64,000 nucleotides of DNA, from positions 1 through 64,000 of the forward strand of contig JADFAK010000095.1 in the NCBI GenBank assembly GCA_015665315.1, written 5' to 3'. Below are positions 42,818-52,480 of this stretch, piece by piece; position 1 is the stretch's first letter; every line of letters begins with the position of its first letter. The DNA comes from Flavobacteriales bacterium. Lineage in GTDB: Bacteria; Bacteroidota; Bacteroidia; Flavobacteriales_D; Sanyastnellaceae. Both the position numbers and the translations under genes were made by a program. The notes below the pieces were generated by a model. That model did not search any database, was not told the DNA's origin, and saw only the letters and a program-made list of their open reading frames with translations.

Positions 42818-45130
42818 ATGTCGAAAAATTTAGTGATTGTTGAGTCCCCCGCAAAGGCGAAAACCATCGAGGGATATTTAGGAAAAGATTTCACTGTTAA
42901 GTCAAGCTACGGCCACGTCAGGGATCTTCCAACAAATAAGTTGGCGATTGATGTCGAAAAGAATTTCGAACCTCAATATGAGGTGTCTGCCGACAAGAAA
43001 CAAATCATCAGTGAGCTGAAGAAATTGGCAAAAGCAGCAGATACTGTTTGGCTAGCAACGGATGAGGACCGCGAGGGAGAAGCTATATCGTGGCACTTAA
43101 TGGAAGCACTAAATTTGAAAAATGATCAGGTAAAGCGAATTGTTTTTCACGAGATAACTAAGACTGCGATTTTGAGCGCAATTGAATCTCCCCGCGAAGT
43201 GAATGTGAACCTAGTTCATGCGCAACAAGCCCGACGTGTGTTGGATCGACTTGTTGGATTTGAACTATCTCCAGTACTCTGGAAAAAGGTAAAGCCATCT
43301 TTATCTGCCGGACGAGTTCAGAGTGTTGCGGTTAGGATTATTGTAGAGCGTGAGCGTGAGATCATGGACTTCAAGGGCGAATCTTCGTTCCGCGTGGTGG
43401 CGGTATTCGAGTCAAACGGACAAGCTTTTAAGGCAGAATTGCCACAACGTTTCTCAACTGAGAAAGAAGCTTATGCCTTTTTGGAAGAGTGTAAGGGTTC
43501 TGTTTTTTCGATTGCCGATTTGGAGAAGACTCCAGGCACAAAAAAGCCAGCGGCACCTTTTACCACCTCAACTTTGCAACAAGAGGCAAGTAGAAAACTT
43601 GGGTATTCAGTTTCTCGAACAATGGTGATTGCTCAGAAACTCTATGAGAGTGGAAAGATCACCTACATGAGAACTGACTCGGTGAATCTTTCAGACTTGG
43701 CATTGAATCAAGCCGAGAGTGTGATAGGATCGATGTACGGAAGTGAATATTCGGAACAAAGAAAATACACCTCAAAAAGCAAAGGAGCTCAAGAAGCTCA
43801 CGAGGCCATTCGACCAACCGACCTTTCTGTTAAATCGGTGGATGGGGACAGGAACGAGCAGAAATTGTACGAATTAATATGGAAACGTACAGTTGCAAGC
43901 CAGATGGCCAATGCTAAATTGGAAAAAACGAACGTGAAAATTGCCATTTCCAAAAGCGACGCATTATTTGTCGCCAAAGGAGAAATCATCACGTTTGAAG
44001 GATTCTTAAAGGTATATCTCGAAGGAACGGACGACGATCAGCAGGAAGAGAAGGGAATGCTTCCAGCGCTTACGATAGGCGAAGACCTTGTCGCGAAAGA
44101 TATTTCAGCAACGGAGAGATTTACGCACCACCCAGCACGATATACGGAGGCTAGCTTGGTAAAAAAACTCGAAGAGCTTGGTATCGGACGTCCGTCGACT
44201 TATGCCCCTACCATTTCAACAATTCAAAAGCGAACTTATGTTGAAAAGGAGAGCAGAGAGGGTTCTGAAAGAAAGTATGTAAAGTTAGTATTGGAAGGTT
44301 CGGACATTGTCAAGACCGACGAGACAGAAATAACTGGAGCCGAGAAGAACAAACTTTTCCCCACTGATATTGGCATGGTTGTTAATGACTACTTAGTAGA
44401 GCATTTCAAGAATATTTTGGATTTTAATTTCACGGCTAAAGTCGAGCAAGAGTTTGACATCATTGCTGAGGGACAATTGAACTGGAATGAAATGATCAAG
44501 TCATTCTACGACTCATTCCACACAACCATCGAAAACGCGTTAGAGCACTCCGAAAGAGCAACAGGTGAACGTCTTCTGGGTGTAAGTCCGGATACTGGCA
44601 AGAACATATACGCCCGAATAGGTCGCTTTGGACCTATGATTCAAATGGGAGATGCAGACGATGAAGACAAGAAATTTGCCAGTCTGCGCAAGGAGCAAAG
44701 CATAGGAACTCTTACATTAGAAGAAGCCCTAGATCTTTTCAAACTACCTAGAAAACTCGGGAAATCGGCGAGTGGAGAGGATATCAGCACGGCGATTGGT
44801 CGATTTGGACCGTACGTGAGACAAGGGAAAGTATTTGCTTCTTTACAAGAGGGCGATGATCCACTGACCATTACTTTGGCGCGAGCGGTCGAGTTAATCG
44901 ACGAACGCATAAGTGCAGTCAAGAAAGCGATTTTGAAAACCTTTGACGAGGATGACAGCATCCAAGTATTGGAAGGAAGATATGGCCCATACATCAAGAA
45001 AGACAAGCAAAACATCAAAATACCAAAAGATGTCGAGCCCAAAGATCTTACATATGAGCAAGTGATGGAATTGGTCGAAAAAGCCAAAACAGCACCAAAG
45101 AGAAAAGCAAAGGCTAAGGCCAAGAAATAA
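42818..45130 (+). CDS. topA: DNA topoisomerase I
   Basis: TopA relaxes negative supercoils by a tyrosine-DNA intermediate. The 770-residue protein opens with the TOPRIM segment VIVESPAKAKTIEGYLG and an acidic ATDEDREGEA motif. It contains the catalytic-tyrosine region ITYMRTDSVNLS. The C-terminal third (about 585-750) holds repeated GRFGP/GRYGP segments (IGRFGPMI, IGRFGPYV, EGRYGPYI) of the C-terminal-repeat type and then a Lys/Ala-rich tail. The Cys4 zinc ribbons of E. coli TopA are absent. The stop is followed immediately by the next gene's ATG. Confidence 0.97.
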   Translation: MSKNLVIVESPAKAKTIEGYLGKDFTVKSSYGHVRDLPTNKLAIDVEKNFEPQYEVSADKKQIISELKKLAKAADTVWLATDEDREGEAISWHLMEALNLKNDQVKRIVFHEITKTAILSAIESPREVNVNLVHAQQARRVLDRLVGFELSPVLWKKVKPSLSAGRVQSVAVRIIVEREREIMDFKGESSFRVVAVFESNGQAFKAELPQRFSTEKEAYAFLEECKGSVFSIADLEKTPGTKKPAAPFTTSTLQQEASRKLGYSVSRTMVIAQKLYESGKITYMRTDSVNLSDLALNQAESVIGSMYGSEYSEQRKYTSKSKGAQEAHEAIRPTDLSVKSVDGDRNEQKLYELIWKRTVASQMANAKLEKTNVKIAISKSDALFVAKGEIITFEGFLKVYLEGTDDDQQEEKGMLPALTIGEDLVAKDISATERFTHHPARYTEASLVKKLEELGIGRPSTYAPTISTIQKRTYVEKESREGSERKYVKLVLEGSDIVKTDETEITGAEKNKLFPTDIGMVVNDYLVEHFKNILDFNFTAKVEQEFDIIAEGQLNWNEMIKSFYDSFHTTIENALEHSERATGERLLGVSPDTGKNIYARIGRFGPMIQMGDADDEDKKFASLRKEQSIGTLTLEEALDLFKLPRKLGKSASGEDISTAIGRFGPYVRQGKVFASLQEGDDPLTITLARAVELIDERISAVKKAILKTFDEDDSIQVLEGRYGPYIKKDKQNIKIPKDVEPKDLTYEQVMELVEKAKTAPKRKAKAKAKK

Positions 45131-46300
45131 ATGGATATATCGGTATTTTTCACACCATCGACCGTTGAGCTTGAAGACAGCATTACGGATGGAAAAAATC
45201 GTCTATACAACGTCATCGCCCGACATACCACAGGCCTTTTTCCGGATTTAACTGGAATTAAAGTCGCCTTCTTTGGTGTGCAAGAGGATCGTAAGGGAAC
45301 ACATGGCGCAGGAAGCGCAAATGGCCCTGATGCAGTACGTAAACGCTTGTACCAACTATTCAAGTTGGATGCTGACCTACCAGTGGCCGACTTAGGTAAT
45401 ATTTTTCAGGGTGAGACCTATGGAGACACCCAATTTGCCATTGAACAAACTGTTGAAGCACTGCTCAAGCAAGATATCATCCCTTTGGTCCTAGGCGGGT
45501 CACAGGATCTGACATTGGCCTGCTATAAGGGATATGGCCATTTGGAGCAAACTGTCAACTTGGTGACGATTGACTCACGATTGGACTTCGGGGAACAAGG
45601 CGAGGAATTAAACGATGGAAATTATCTGAACCAAATTGTTCTACACCAACCCAATTACCTATTCAATTACAGTAACATAGGCCACCAACGTTACATGGTC
45701 GATCCCGAGCTACTGGAATTAATGGACAAATTATTTTTCGACACACTTCGATTGGGTGTAGTGAATGAAAATCTTTGGGAATCTGAGCCTATACTAAGGC
45801 AGGCCGATATAGTGAGTCTGGATCTCAACAGTATTCGACGTTCTGATATTCCTGGTTGTCCTAGCGCTGGACCCAATGGATTGTATGCCGAAAAAGCTTG
45901 TCAGATGGCACGCTACTCCGGTATAAGTGACAAATTATCTTCCTTCGGAATTTTTGGGTACGATCCATTGAATGACCCAACAGGAACTGGGGCAGAATTG
46001 GTCGCGGAATTGGTGTGGTGTTTCCTTGATGGAGTTAAAGATCGCAAATCCGACACACCAATTGGAGATAAAAAAGAATTTGTAAAATATACCGTTCATA
46101 GCGAAAGTCATGGACACAATTTGGTCTTTTACAAGAGTGAAAAAAGCGATCGATGGTGGATGGATGTTCCGTATCCCGCAGGGCAAAAAAACAAGTATGA
46201 AAGACACCATCTAGTACCATGTACCTACACTGATTATCAGCGTGCTACCAACGAGGACATCCCCGACCGTTGGTGGAAGACGTATCAAAAGCTTACGTGA
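45131..46300 (+). CDS. Arginase/formimidoylglutamase-fold protein with degenerate metal site
   Basis: The 389-residue protein has the ureohydrolase fold, but its metal ligands are altered. The usual GGDHS is GGSQD (122-126); DAHxD is DSRLD (148-152); SxDxDxxDP is SLDLNSIRRSD (229-239). Both metal-binding histidines and one aspartate are thus changed, so manganese catalysis is doubtful. A C-terminal extension of about 75 residues, Trp- and His-rich, follows. It begins right at the topA stop (no gap) and precedes the T9SS genes with a hairpin between. It may be a structural or binding protein. The annotation formimidoylglutamase would be by fold only. Confidence 0.8.
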   Translation: MDISVFFTPSTVELEDSITDGKNRLYNVIARHTTGLFPDLTGIKVAFFGVQEDRKGTHGAGSANGPDAVRKRLYQLFKLDADLPVADLGNIFQGETYGDTQFAIEQTVEALLKQDIIPLVLGGSQDLTLACYKGYGHLEQTVNLVTIDSRLDFGEQGEELNDGNYLNQIVLHQPNYLFNYSNIGHQRYMVDPELLELMDKLFFDTLRLGVVNENLWESEPILRQADIVSLDLNSIRRSDIPGCPSAGPNGLYAEKACQMARYSGISDKLSSFGIFGYDPLNDPTGTGAELVAELVWCFLDGVKDRKSDTPIGDKKEFVKYTVHSESHGHNLVFYKSEKSDRWWMDVPYPAGQKNKYERHHLVPCTYTDYQRATNEDIPDRWWKTYQKLT

Positions 46301-46311
46301 GTTGGCGACAC

Positions 46312-46369
46312 ACTCCTACAAGGCACTTTTGAACCATGCATTATGTTTGGCAAAGTGCAGGAGTTTTTA
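46312..46369 (+). terminator. Probable terminator between arginase-fold gene and T9SS operon
   Basis: ACTCCT (46312) pairs with AGGAGT (46359), and GCACTTTTG with CAAAGTGC, giving a long imperfect stem with a T-run (TTTTT) after it. It would separate topA and its partner from the secretion operon. Confidence 0.55.
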
Positions 46370-46377
46370 AAAAAAAA

Positions 46378-46405
46378 GTGTTGAGAAAACACAATGATTT
46401 TTTTT
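46378..46405 (+). terminator. Second short hairpin plus T-run
   Basis: GTGTT-gagaa-AACAC followed by AATGA and eight Ts. The 5-bp stem is weak; it may back up the first terminator or be chance in an AT-rich stretch. Confidence 0.3.
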
Positions 46406-46410
46406 AGAAT

Positions 46411-46440
46411 TTTTGGGGATTAAAAATTTTGTTATTTTAG
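46411..46440 (+). promoter_or_regulatory. Possible promoter of the T9SS operon
   Basis: TTTTG (46411-46415) and TATTTTAG (46433-46440, one mismatch to TAnnTTTG) are 17 bp apart, slightly short for the consensus, and 57 bp before the porP-like ATG. Confidence 0.35.
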
Positions 46441-46497
46441 CCACTTCTCGAAAAACTGTTCGAGGGAACCAAACACCTGTAAATACTAGGAAAGAGG

Positions 46498-47448
46498 ATG
46501 AAAAAATGTCTGATCTTACTTCTTCTTGTCGGAGCTTTTGTTGGAACAAGAGCACAACAAGACCCACAATTCACACAGTGGATGTTCGAAAAAATATCGT
46601 TCAATCCGGCTGCAGCGGGCATAGAACAGATGCATTGCATCAGTATGTTTTACCGCGATCAGTGGGACGGTTTTGACCGTGACCCCAAAATTGGCTTGTT
46701 TAATTACGGCGGAAAAGTTGGCGACCTTCCAGTAGGAGTTGGTCTTACATTATTCAGTGAGACACTCGGACAGGAAAGAAACGCCATATTTAAAGTTTCT
46801 GGAAACTACCAATTGGGATTAGCCAACGACAATATCTTATCGATGGGACTTTCCTTCGGTGGATACAACAAGCGTTTGGGTAATTCGTGGATAGCAATTG
46901 ACCCGGTAGAGGATGATATTGCCATCAACAATCAGGAAATAAGTGCTACAAGTTTTGACTTGGGCATCGGTGTGATGTTTGCGAAGAATAATAAATACTA
47001 CGCGGGTATTTCTGCCACTCACTTGACTGGACAAGACCTGAAAGACATGAATATAAAGATGTCCCAGCACTTGTACATTATGGGAGGGTATAATTTTGAT
47101 TTGACTAGTTCATTGCAATTGCGCTCAAACATTTTAGCCAAGTCTGACTTGAATGTAATGACCTTCGATTTAAATGCGAATGTTTTGTGGAATGACATGG
47201 CATGGGCGGGTATCTCTTACCGTTACGGTGATGCGATTGCTCCAATGGCAGGATTCCAGATGGCATGGACAGGAGGATCGGGTTATTCGAAGATCCCACA
47301 GAAAGTAATGATAGGATATTCATATGACGCAACTACCTCTGAAATTAGGACCTATAGTTCTGGTTCTCATGAGATATTTGTAACTTACTGCTTTAATTTA
47401 ATCTCGACTCCGCCACAAAATCGCCACGCGAATCCGAGATTCTTATAA
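46498..47448 (+). CDS. PorP/SprF-family type IX secretion membrane protein
   Basis: The 316-residue protein has a signal peptide (about 1-19, ending TRAQQDPQ) and a beta-barrel. It matches the PorP/SprF family: QFTQWMFEKISFNPAAAG near the N-terminus, GVGLTLFSETLGQ and a terminal strand. In the T9SS these outer-membrane proteins support secretion and attach the substrate or adhesin to the surface. It is the first gene of the porP-gldKLMN order, with an AAAGAGG stretch 0-7 bp before the ATG. The gap to gldK is 102 bp. Confidence 0.93.
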   Translation: MKKCLILLLLVGAFVGTRAQQDPQFTQWMFEKISFNPAAAGIEQMHCISMFYRDQWDGFDRDPKIGLFNYGGKVGDLPVGVGLTLFSETLGQERNAIFKVSGNYQLGLANDNILSMGLSFGGYNKRLGNSWIAIDPVEDDIAINNQEISATSFDLGIGVMFAKNNKYYAGISATHLTGQDLKDMNIKMSQHLYIMGGYNFDLTSSLQLRSNILAKSDLNVMTFDLNANVLWNDMAWAGISYRYGDAIAPMAGFQMAWTGGSGYSKIPQKVMIGYSYDATTSEIRTYSSGSHEIFVTYCFNLISTPPQNRHANPRFL

Positions 47449-47550
47449 TAAATTGAAACATTAGGGGTTATATACTCGTAGTTTAAAACTTAGAAACCTG
47501 CTTCTCTATTATAGGATTTTTAGTACTCACGTTACTAAAGAAAGGAAATC

Positions 47551-48927
47551 ATGAAAAAGTCGTTTTACCTGCTCGTACTGCTGCTGCTCTCTTTGTCCGG
47601 GTGTTTACCTGGCCCAAGCGGTCATGTAGTTGGGGTACACCCAAGGGAAGACTGGGTCCAAGTCAATCCGTACGGAATGAATTACATCCACTTTGGTTCT
47701 TACACAATGGGACCAAGTGATCAAGATGTACCATGGGCTCACAACGCACGGTCAAAAACCGTGACCATTCCCGCATTTTACATTGACATTCACGAAATCT
47801 CGAACAACGAGTATCGTCAATTTGTCTACTATGTGAGAGATTCATTGTATCTCGATGCATTGGCCAACAATGATGATGATCGTTTCTTCTACTCGGAAGA
47901 TGAGTTGGGTCGTGAATTAGATCGATTCATTGACAAAGGTTATGTCCTCAATTGGGAGGAGCAAATCGATTGGGAAGAGGAAGATGTGTTTGATCTTCTC
48001 TATGACGAATTCTTTTTACAAGGATCTGATCGCTTCTACAATCGACGTCAGCTAGACAGCCGAAAACTTCAGTACACCTATTGGTGGATTGATTTCAAAA
48101 GCGCTGCCAACAAGTCGAACAAAGATGAAGAGTACGGCGAGATCAACTCGTTGAATCAACTGCACTCGGTGCGCGGACACAGTGACCGTTCACAGTTCAT
48201 CATTCAAGAGTCGATTAATGTTTATCCGGACACCTTGTGTTGGGTACACGATTTCACGTATGGATTTAATGAGCCATTGACAGAACATTATTTCTGGCAT
48301 CCGGCATATGACGACTATCCAGTTGTGGGTATTTCATGGGGACAAGCGAAAGCTTTTAACGCATGGAGAACTCAGATACTGAACGAGTGGCATATGAGTA
48401 ACGGTGAGTCTATGGTTCAACGTTTTAGAATGCCTTCTGAGGCCGAATGGGAGTTTGCTGCACGAGGTGGGCTGGAATTAGCACCATTCCCTTGGGGTGG
48501 CCCTTATTTGAGAAATATTCAAGGTTGTCCTTTGGCCAACTTTAAACCAATGCGTGGTGACTACGTTGAGGACAATGGATGTTACACCGTACCAACAGAT
48601 TCATATTCACCAAATGACTATGGCTTATTCTGCATGGCTGGAAACGTGTCAGAATGGACCAACACAGCATTTGATGAATCTATCTACGAGTTTTCGCATG
48701 ATATGAGTCCTGAATACGAGTACCATGCAAAAATTGATGATCCACCGTCGTTGAAGCGTAAAGTAATACGTGGCGGATCTTGGAAGGACATTGGGTTTTA
48801 CTGTCAGACAGGAACTCGTTCTTTCGAATACCAGGACACAGCGAAGTCATATATTGGCTTTCGAAGTGTAATGTCTTATCTAGGCCGTGGAAAGAGTGTA
48901 TCCCCAGAGGATTTCAACGCTCCATGA
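47551..48927 (+). CDS. gldK: T9SS ring lipoprotein GldK/PorK
   Basis: GldK forms, with GldN, the periplasmic ring under the outer membrane in T9SS. The 458-residue protein has a lipoprotein signal with C18 (SLSGCLPG). An FGE-sulfatase-like domain follows with EISNNEYRQF, FRMPSEAEWEFAARGG, AGNVSEW and VIRGGSW. The insertion of about 100 acidic residues (YSEDELGREL...) in the middle is usual for GldK. It is followed 74 bp later by gldL. Confidence 0.97.
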   Translation: MKKSFYLLVLLLLSLSGCLPGPSGHVVGVHPREDWVQVNPYGMNYIHFGSYTMGPSDQDVPWAHNARSKTVTIPAFYIDIHEISNNEYRQFVYYVRDSLYLDALANNDDDRFFYSEDELGRELDRFIDKGYVLNWEEQIDWEEEDVFDLLYDEFFLQGSDRFYNRRQLDSRKLQYTYWWIDFKSAANKSNKDEEYGEINSLNQLHSVRGHSDRSQFIIQESINVYPDTLCWVHDFTYGFNEPLTEHYFWHPAYDDYPVVGISWGQAKAFNAWRTQILNEWHMSNGESMVQRFRMPSEAEWEFAARGGLELAPFPWGGPYLRNIQGCPLANFKPMRGDYVEDNGCYTVPTDSYSPNDYGLFCMAGNVSEWTNTAFDESIYEFSHDMSPEYEYHAKIDDPPSLKRKVIRGGSWKDIGFYCQTGTRSFEYQDTAKSYIGFRSVMSYLGRGKSVSPEDFNAP

Positions 48928-49001
48928 TATAACTAAATCGAATTATTTTAGAAAAATAGGCTCCGCTTATTTCTCATCAAAACCAAAAGCAAGATTAAAA
49001 T

Positions 49002-49784
49002 ATGAAACCGGGAAGTAAAAGATGGAAGCAGTTTATGGCCAAATTGTATGGTTGGGGAGCTGCGATTGTAATTATTGGCGCATTGTTCAAGATTGAGCAC
49101 TGGACTGGAGCCTCTACATTCTTGATTATTGGACTATCGACTGAAGCGTTTATCTTCTTCATGTCGGCATTTGAGCCTTTGCATGAGGAACCGGACTGGT
49201 CTCTTGTATATCCTGAACTCGCCACTGGGGAGAGTAGAGATGGATCACACAAGCCTTCTGGCTCATTGACTGAGCAATTGGATGGCATGTTGTCAGAAGC
49301 TAAGATCGGACCAGAATTGATTGAGAGTTTGGGATCGGGTATGCGAGCTTTAAGTGATCAGGCCAAAGAAATTGGTAACATCACTGACGCAAGTGTAGCT
49401 ACAAAAGAATACAGTTCTAGTTTGAGAGGAGCATCTGAAAAAGTATCAGAGCTTTCAGAAACGTACAAAGCAGCTTCTGAATCATTGGTTGGACTTTCTA
49501 GTCAGGCCGAAGCAGGAGCTTCAACTGGAGAACATTTGCGTAAGATGAGTACAAATCTTTCTTCATTGAATGAAATGTATGAATTGCAACTAGCCGAGCT
49601 AGAGCGCACACGTGCAATGTATTCAGGCATGGGCGAGTTGATTTCGAACTTGAACGATTCTGTTGCCGATACGCGCAAGTACAAGGAGAATATCGCCGAG
49701 CTTGCTGAAAATCTACAGTCTCTTAATACGGTTTACAACAATATGCTTAACGCCATGGGTTCTGGTGTCAAGCAGGGAGCCTAA
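49002..49784 (+). CDS. gldL: T9SS motor protein GldL
   Basis: GldL and GldM make the inner-membrane motor, driven by proton flow, that powers T9SS and gliding. The 260-residue protein has two membrane helices (about 16-32 and 38-56). They carry the ionisable residues K30, H33 and E48 that are characteristic of the family's channel. A long cytosolic coiled region follows (about 85-255). It sits 41 bp ahead of gldM. Confidence 0.97.
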   Translation: MKPGSKRWKQFMAKLYGWGAAIVIIGALFKIEHWTGASTFLIIGLSTEAFIFFMSAFEPLHEEPDWSLVYPELATGESRDGSHKPSGSLTEQLDGMLSEAKIGPELIESLGSGMRALSDQAKEIGNITDASVATKEYSSSLRGASEKVSELSETYKAASESLVGLSSQAEAGASTGEHLRKMSTNLSSLNEMYELQLAELERTRAMYSGMGELISNLNDSVADTRKYKENIAELAENLQSLNTVYNNMLNAMGSGVKQGA

Positions 49785-49825
49785 CTAACGAGCGTACGCT
49801 AATCACCTTAAAATTAACGTAACTC

Positions 49826-51541
49826 ATGTCAGGAGAAAAACTATCCCCAAGGCAAATGATGATTGGTATGATGTACCTAGTACTGACTGCCATGCTTGCC
49901 ATGAACATTTCCAAGGAAGTACTCCTTGGATTTGTTAAAGTGAACGACAAATTGGGCCAATCGAATAAGACTATTAATGCTCAGTCGAATTCAATTTGGA
50001 GTTCATTTGAAAATAAATATGCAACGAACAAACAAAAGGTAGGTCCGTTCTACGAAAAAGCAGAAGAAGCCAAGAAAAAGGCTGATGAGATGATCCAGTA
50101 TGTGAAGAACATGCAGGCATTCTCAATTGCTTCTTCAGAAAAGAAACCTGCTTCTTGGCAAGACTATATTGCAAGAAGTGAGGATATGGGAGCGGATACG
50201 GTATTCAATATTTTGAATATTGACAAGAAGGACGAGTATCAAGAGCTTACAGCCAAATTGGTTGGAGCTGATGCTAAAAACCCGAAGACTGCCGATGATA
50301 AAAGTCCATTTACTGCGGCCGATTTAAAGACTAATTTGGAAGGATTTCGAGATTATCTCAAGTCTATCCAAGTGACCAACTTCACTGGCCAAAAATGGCA
50401 GCCATCGCAAAGTTTTGTCAACGGTGTCGACAAAGCTTTCAAGTACGAAGACGCTAAAGAAGGAGAACACGTTAAGAAGTGGGAAGAGATTCAATTCTTC
50501 GATGTTCCTTTGGCTGCGGTAATCGCTTATTTGTCTTCTATCCAATTGGATGTTGAGAACGCCAAAGCGAATATACTTTCGGAGCTGTTAAGCGGTGTAG
50601 AAGGAAAGGACTACAAGTTCACCAACTTGACTCCTCTCGTAATTCCGCAAACGAACTATGTACTACGAGGTGATACCTTCCGTGCAGATGTTCTACTTGC
50701 CGCTTACGATGCCTCGAATGCTCCACAAATTTACGTGGACAGTCAAGACTTCAATGGCGATAGTACAATGTACCAAATAGCTGAAGGCGAACAACCCATT
50801 AAGGTAGGTGCAGATGGTCTTGGAAAATTGACTATCCCTACTGGTTCACTCTCTACTGCTGATCACGCCTATAAAGGTTTGATCAAGTATCGAGGTCCAA
50901 GTGGTGAAATTGAAGATTGGCCATTTTATGTCAATCCTTTTACTGTAGCAGAAGCCAACTTGGTAATTGAACCTACAGCGATGAACGTGTTCTACCGAGG
51001 AATTGACAATCCAGTAGCCATAGCTGTACCTGGTGTTGCATCAGACAAGATTTCAGCTACATGTGCTGGTCACAACCTGAGATCTGGGTCGAAGCAAGGT
51101 GAATGGATTATCAAACCTGGTCAAGGAAAGGAAGCAAATATTAGTGTATCGGCAACTATGCCTGATGGTTCTAAGAAGAGCTTCCCAGTGAAGAACTTCC
51201 GTGTGAAGCCTATTCCTGATCCAGAACCGCGATTTGGTGGTAAAACGCCATCGGATAACTCGATCAAGCGTGATGACTTTGTCATTACTCCTGGTATACG
51301 TGCCGACATGAAGAACTTTGAGTTTGACGTGAAAGTGAGCGTAAAGTCCTTTACTATGGTTTTTATCAAAGGAGGTCAGTACATCGAGCGTAAATCAAAC
51401 TCCAATCAGGTTACTTCAGAAATGAAGGCCATGATGGATAAGGTGAAGCGAGGTGAAAAGGTCTACATTGAGGAAATTATGGTTACGATGCCTGATGGAA
51501 CAACTAGAAAGTTGGCCAATATGGGATTGAAGATCACCTAA
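49826..51541 (+). CDS. gldM: T9SS motor protein GldM
   Basis: The 571-residue protein opens with MSGEKLSPRQMMIGMMYLV, has one membrane helix (about 14-34) and a long periplasmic part of four domains that forms a shaft reaching the GldKN ring. The region GKEANISVSATMPDGSKKSF and the terminal MPDGTTRKLANMGLKI are typical. It precedes gldN by 16 bp. Together with gldL it forms the motor. Confidence 0.97.
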   Translation: MSGEKLSPRQMMIGMMYLVLTAMLAMNISKEVLLGFVKVNDKLGQSNKTINAQSNSIWSSFENKYATNKQKVGPFYEKAEEAKKKADEMIQYVKNMQAFSIASSEKKPASWQDYIARSEDMGADTVFNILNIDKKDEYQELTAKLVGADAKNPKTADDKSPFTAADLKTNLEGFRDYLKSIQVTNFTGQKWQPSQSFVNGVDKAFKYEDAKEGEHVKKWEEIQFFDVPLAAVIAYLSSIQLDVENAKANILSELLSGVEGKDYKFTNLTPLVIPQTNYVLRGDTFRADVLLAAYDASNAPQIYVDSQDFNGDSTMYQIAEGEQPIKVGADGLGKLTIPTGSLSTADHAYKGLIKYRGPSGEIEDWPFYVNPFTVAEANLVIEPTAMNVFYRGIDNPVAIAVPGVASDKISATCAGHNLRSGSKQGEWIIKPGQGKEANISVSATMPDGSKKSFPVKNFRVKPIPDPEPRFGGKTPSDNSIKRDDFVITPGIRADMKNFEFDVKVSVKSFTMVFIKGGQYIERKSNSNQVTSEMKAMMDKVKRGEKVYIEEIMVTMPDGTTRKLANMGLKIT

Positions 51542-51557
51542 TTTAAAAATAGAAGTC

Positions 51558-52418
51558 ATGAAAAAGTTTTTTCTATCGTCGATTTCTGCTGTTGCTCTAC
51601 TTGTCCTAGTAACAGGAAGTGTTAATGCACAAGTGCAAACCGTTTTGGATGGTGCTTATGTCAAAGAGCACAACGCTACTAAACGTGTCGTTGCCTACCC
51701 ACACCTAAGGGAAGCTGATGTCATGTGGGCTCATCGCGTGTGGCGGATAGTTGATTTGAGAGAAAAAATCAATCATCAGTTGTACTTTCCAATTGAAGAG
51801 ATAGAAGACCGTAAAAGTCTTTTTGATGTAATCAAGCATGCTCTTCTCGTGGAAGGTTCATTGACTGCTTATGGCCTCGGACCAACCGAGACCGATGATG
51901 AGTTTCGATTCCCTATGCAACCGACTGGATTGGATTCAATGTTGAATCCAACCGTTACGCGCTACATCGAGGATTTGGATACAGGAGAAAAGACTCCAGT
52001 AACCAATAGCGAGCCCATCAAGTCTATCGATATCACTCAGTACAAGATCAAAGAGGATTGGGTATTCGATAAGCAGCGTTCTGAGCGTTATGTTCGTATT
52101 ATAGGAATTGCTCCTATGATGCAAATGTTTGGCGAAGACGGTGAGTCAAGAGGTTACAAAACCTTGTTCTGGTTGTACTTTCCAGAATGTCGTTATGTAT
52201 TTGCCAACTGGGATGTTTTCAACTTGCAAAATGATGCTCAAAGAAGAACCTTCGAGGATATCTTCCAACAGCGTATGTTTGCCAGTTATATCGTGAAAGA
52301 GTCCAACGTGTACAATCGTGCAATTGCCGATTATGCGAATGGTATGGACGAGCTCTTGGAATCGGAAAGAATCAAGAATGAACTTTTCCTGATCGAGCAC
52401 GATCTATGGCACTACTAG
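51558..52418 (+). CDS. gldN: T9SS ring protein GldN/PorN
   Basis: GldN associates with GldK in the periplasmic ring. The 286-residue protein has a signal peptide (about 1-24, ending SVNAQ). The conserved segments are DVMWAHRVWRIVDLREKINHQLYFPI, RYVRIIGIAPM, FWLYFPECRYVFANWDVFN and the final RIKNELFLIEHDLWHY. It is the last gene before a strong terminator. No gldO copy follows. Confidence 0.97.
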   Translation: MKKFFLSSISAVALLVLVTGSVNAQVQTVLDGAYVKEHNATKRVVAYPHLREADVMWAHRVWRIVDLREKINHQLYFPIEEIEDRKSLFDVIKHALLVEGSLTAYGLGPTETDDEFRFPMQPTGLDSMLNPTVTRYIEDLDTGEKTPVTNSEPIKSIDITQYKIKEDWVFDKQRSERYVRIIGIAPMMQMFGEDGESRGYKTLFWLYFPECRYVFANWDVFNLQNDAQRRTFEDIFQQRMFASYIVKESNVYNRAIADYANGMDELLESERIKNELFLIEHDLWHY

Positions 52419-52438
52419 AATATTAAAATAAGAATTAA

Positions 52439-52466
52439 GGCGCCCCACTACGCGGGCGCCTTTTTT
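52439..52466 (+). terminator. Rho-independent terminator of the T9SS operon
   Basis: GGCGCCC (loop of 8) GGGCGCC is a perfect 7-bp stem followed by six Ts, 20 bp past the gldN stop. It ends the porP-gldKLMN transcript. Confidence 0.95.
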
Positions 52467-52480
52467 ATGCTTGAATTTTT

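Noticed and set aside
44641-45363. 240-codon minus-strand frame
   Set aside because: It is antisense to the end of topA and the start of the arginase-fold gene. The sequence is Ser/Pro-rich and low in recognisable motifs, as expected of a shadow frame.
51558-52480. A gldO copy after gldN
   Set aside because: The strong terminator follows gldN by 20 bp and the next gene is an ABC-F ATPase.
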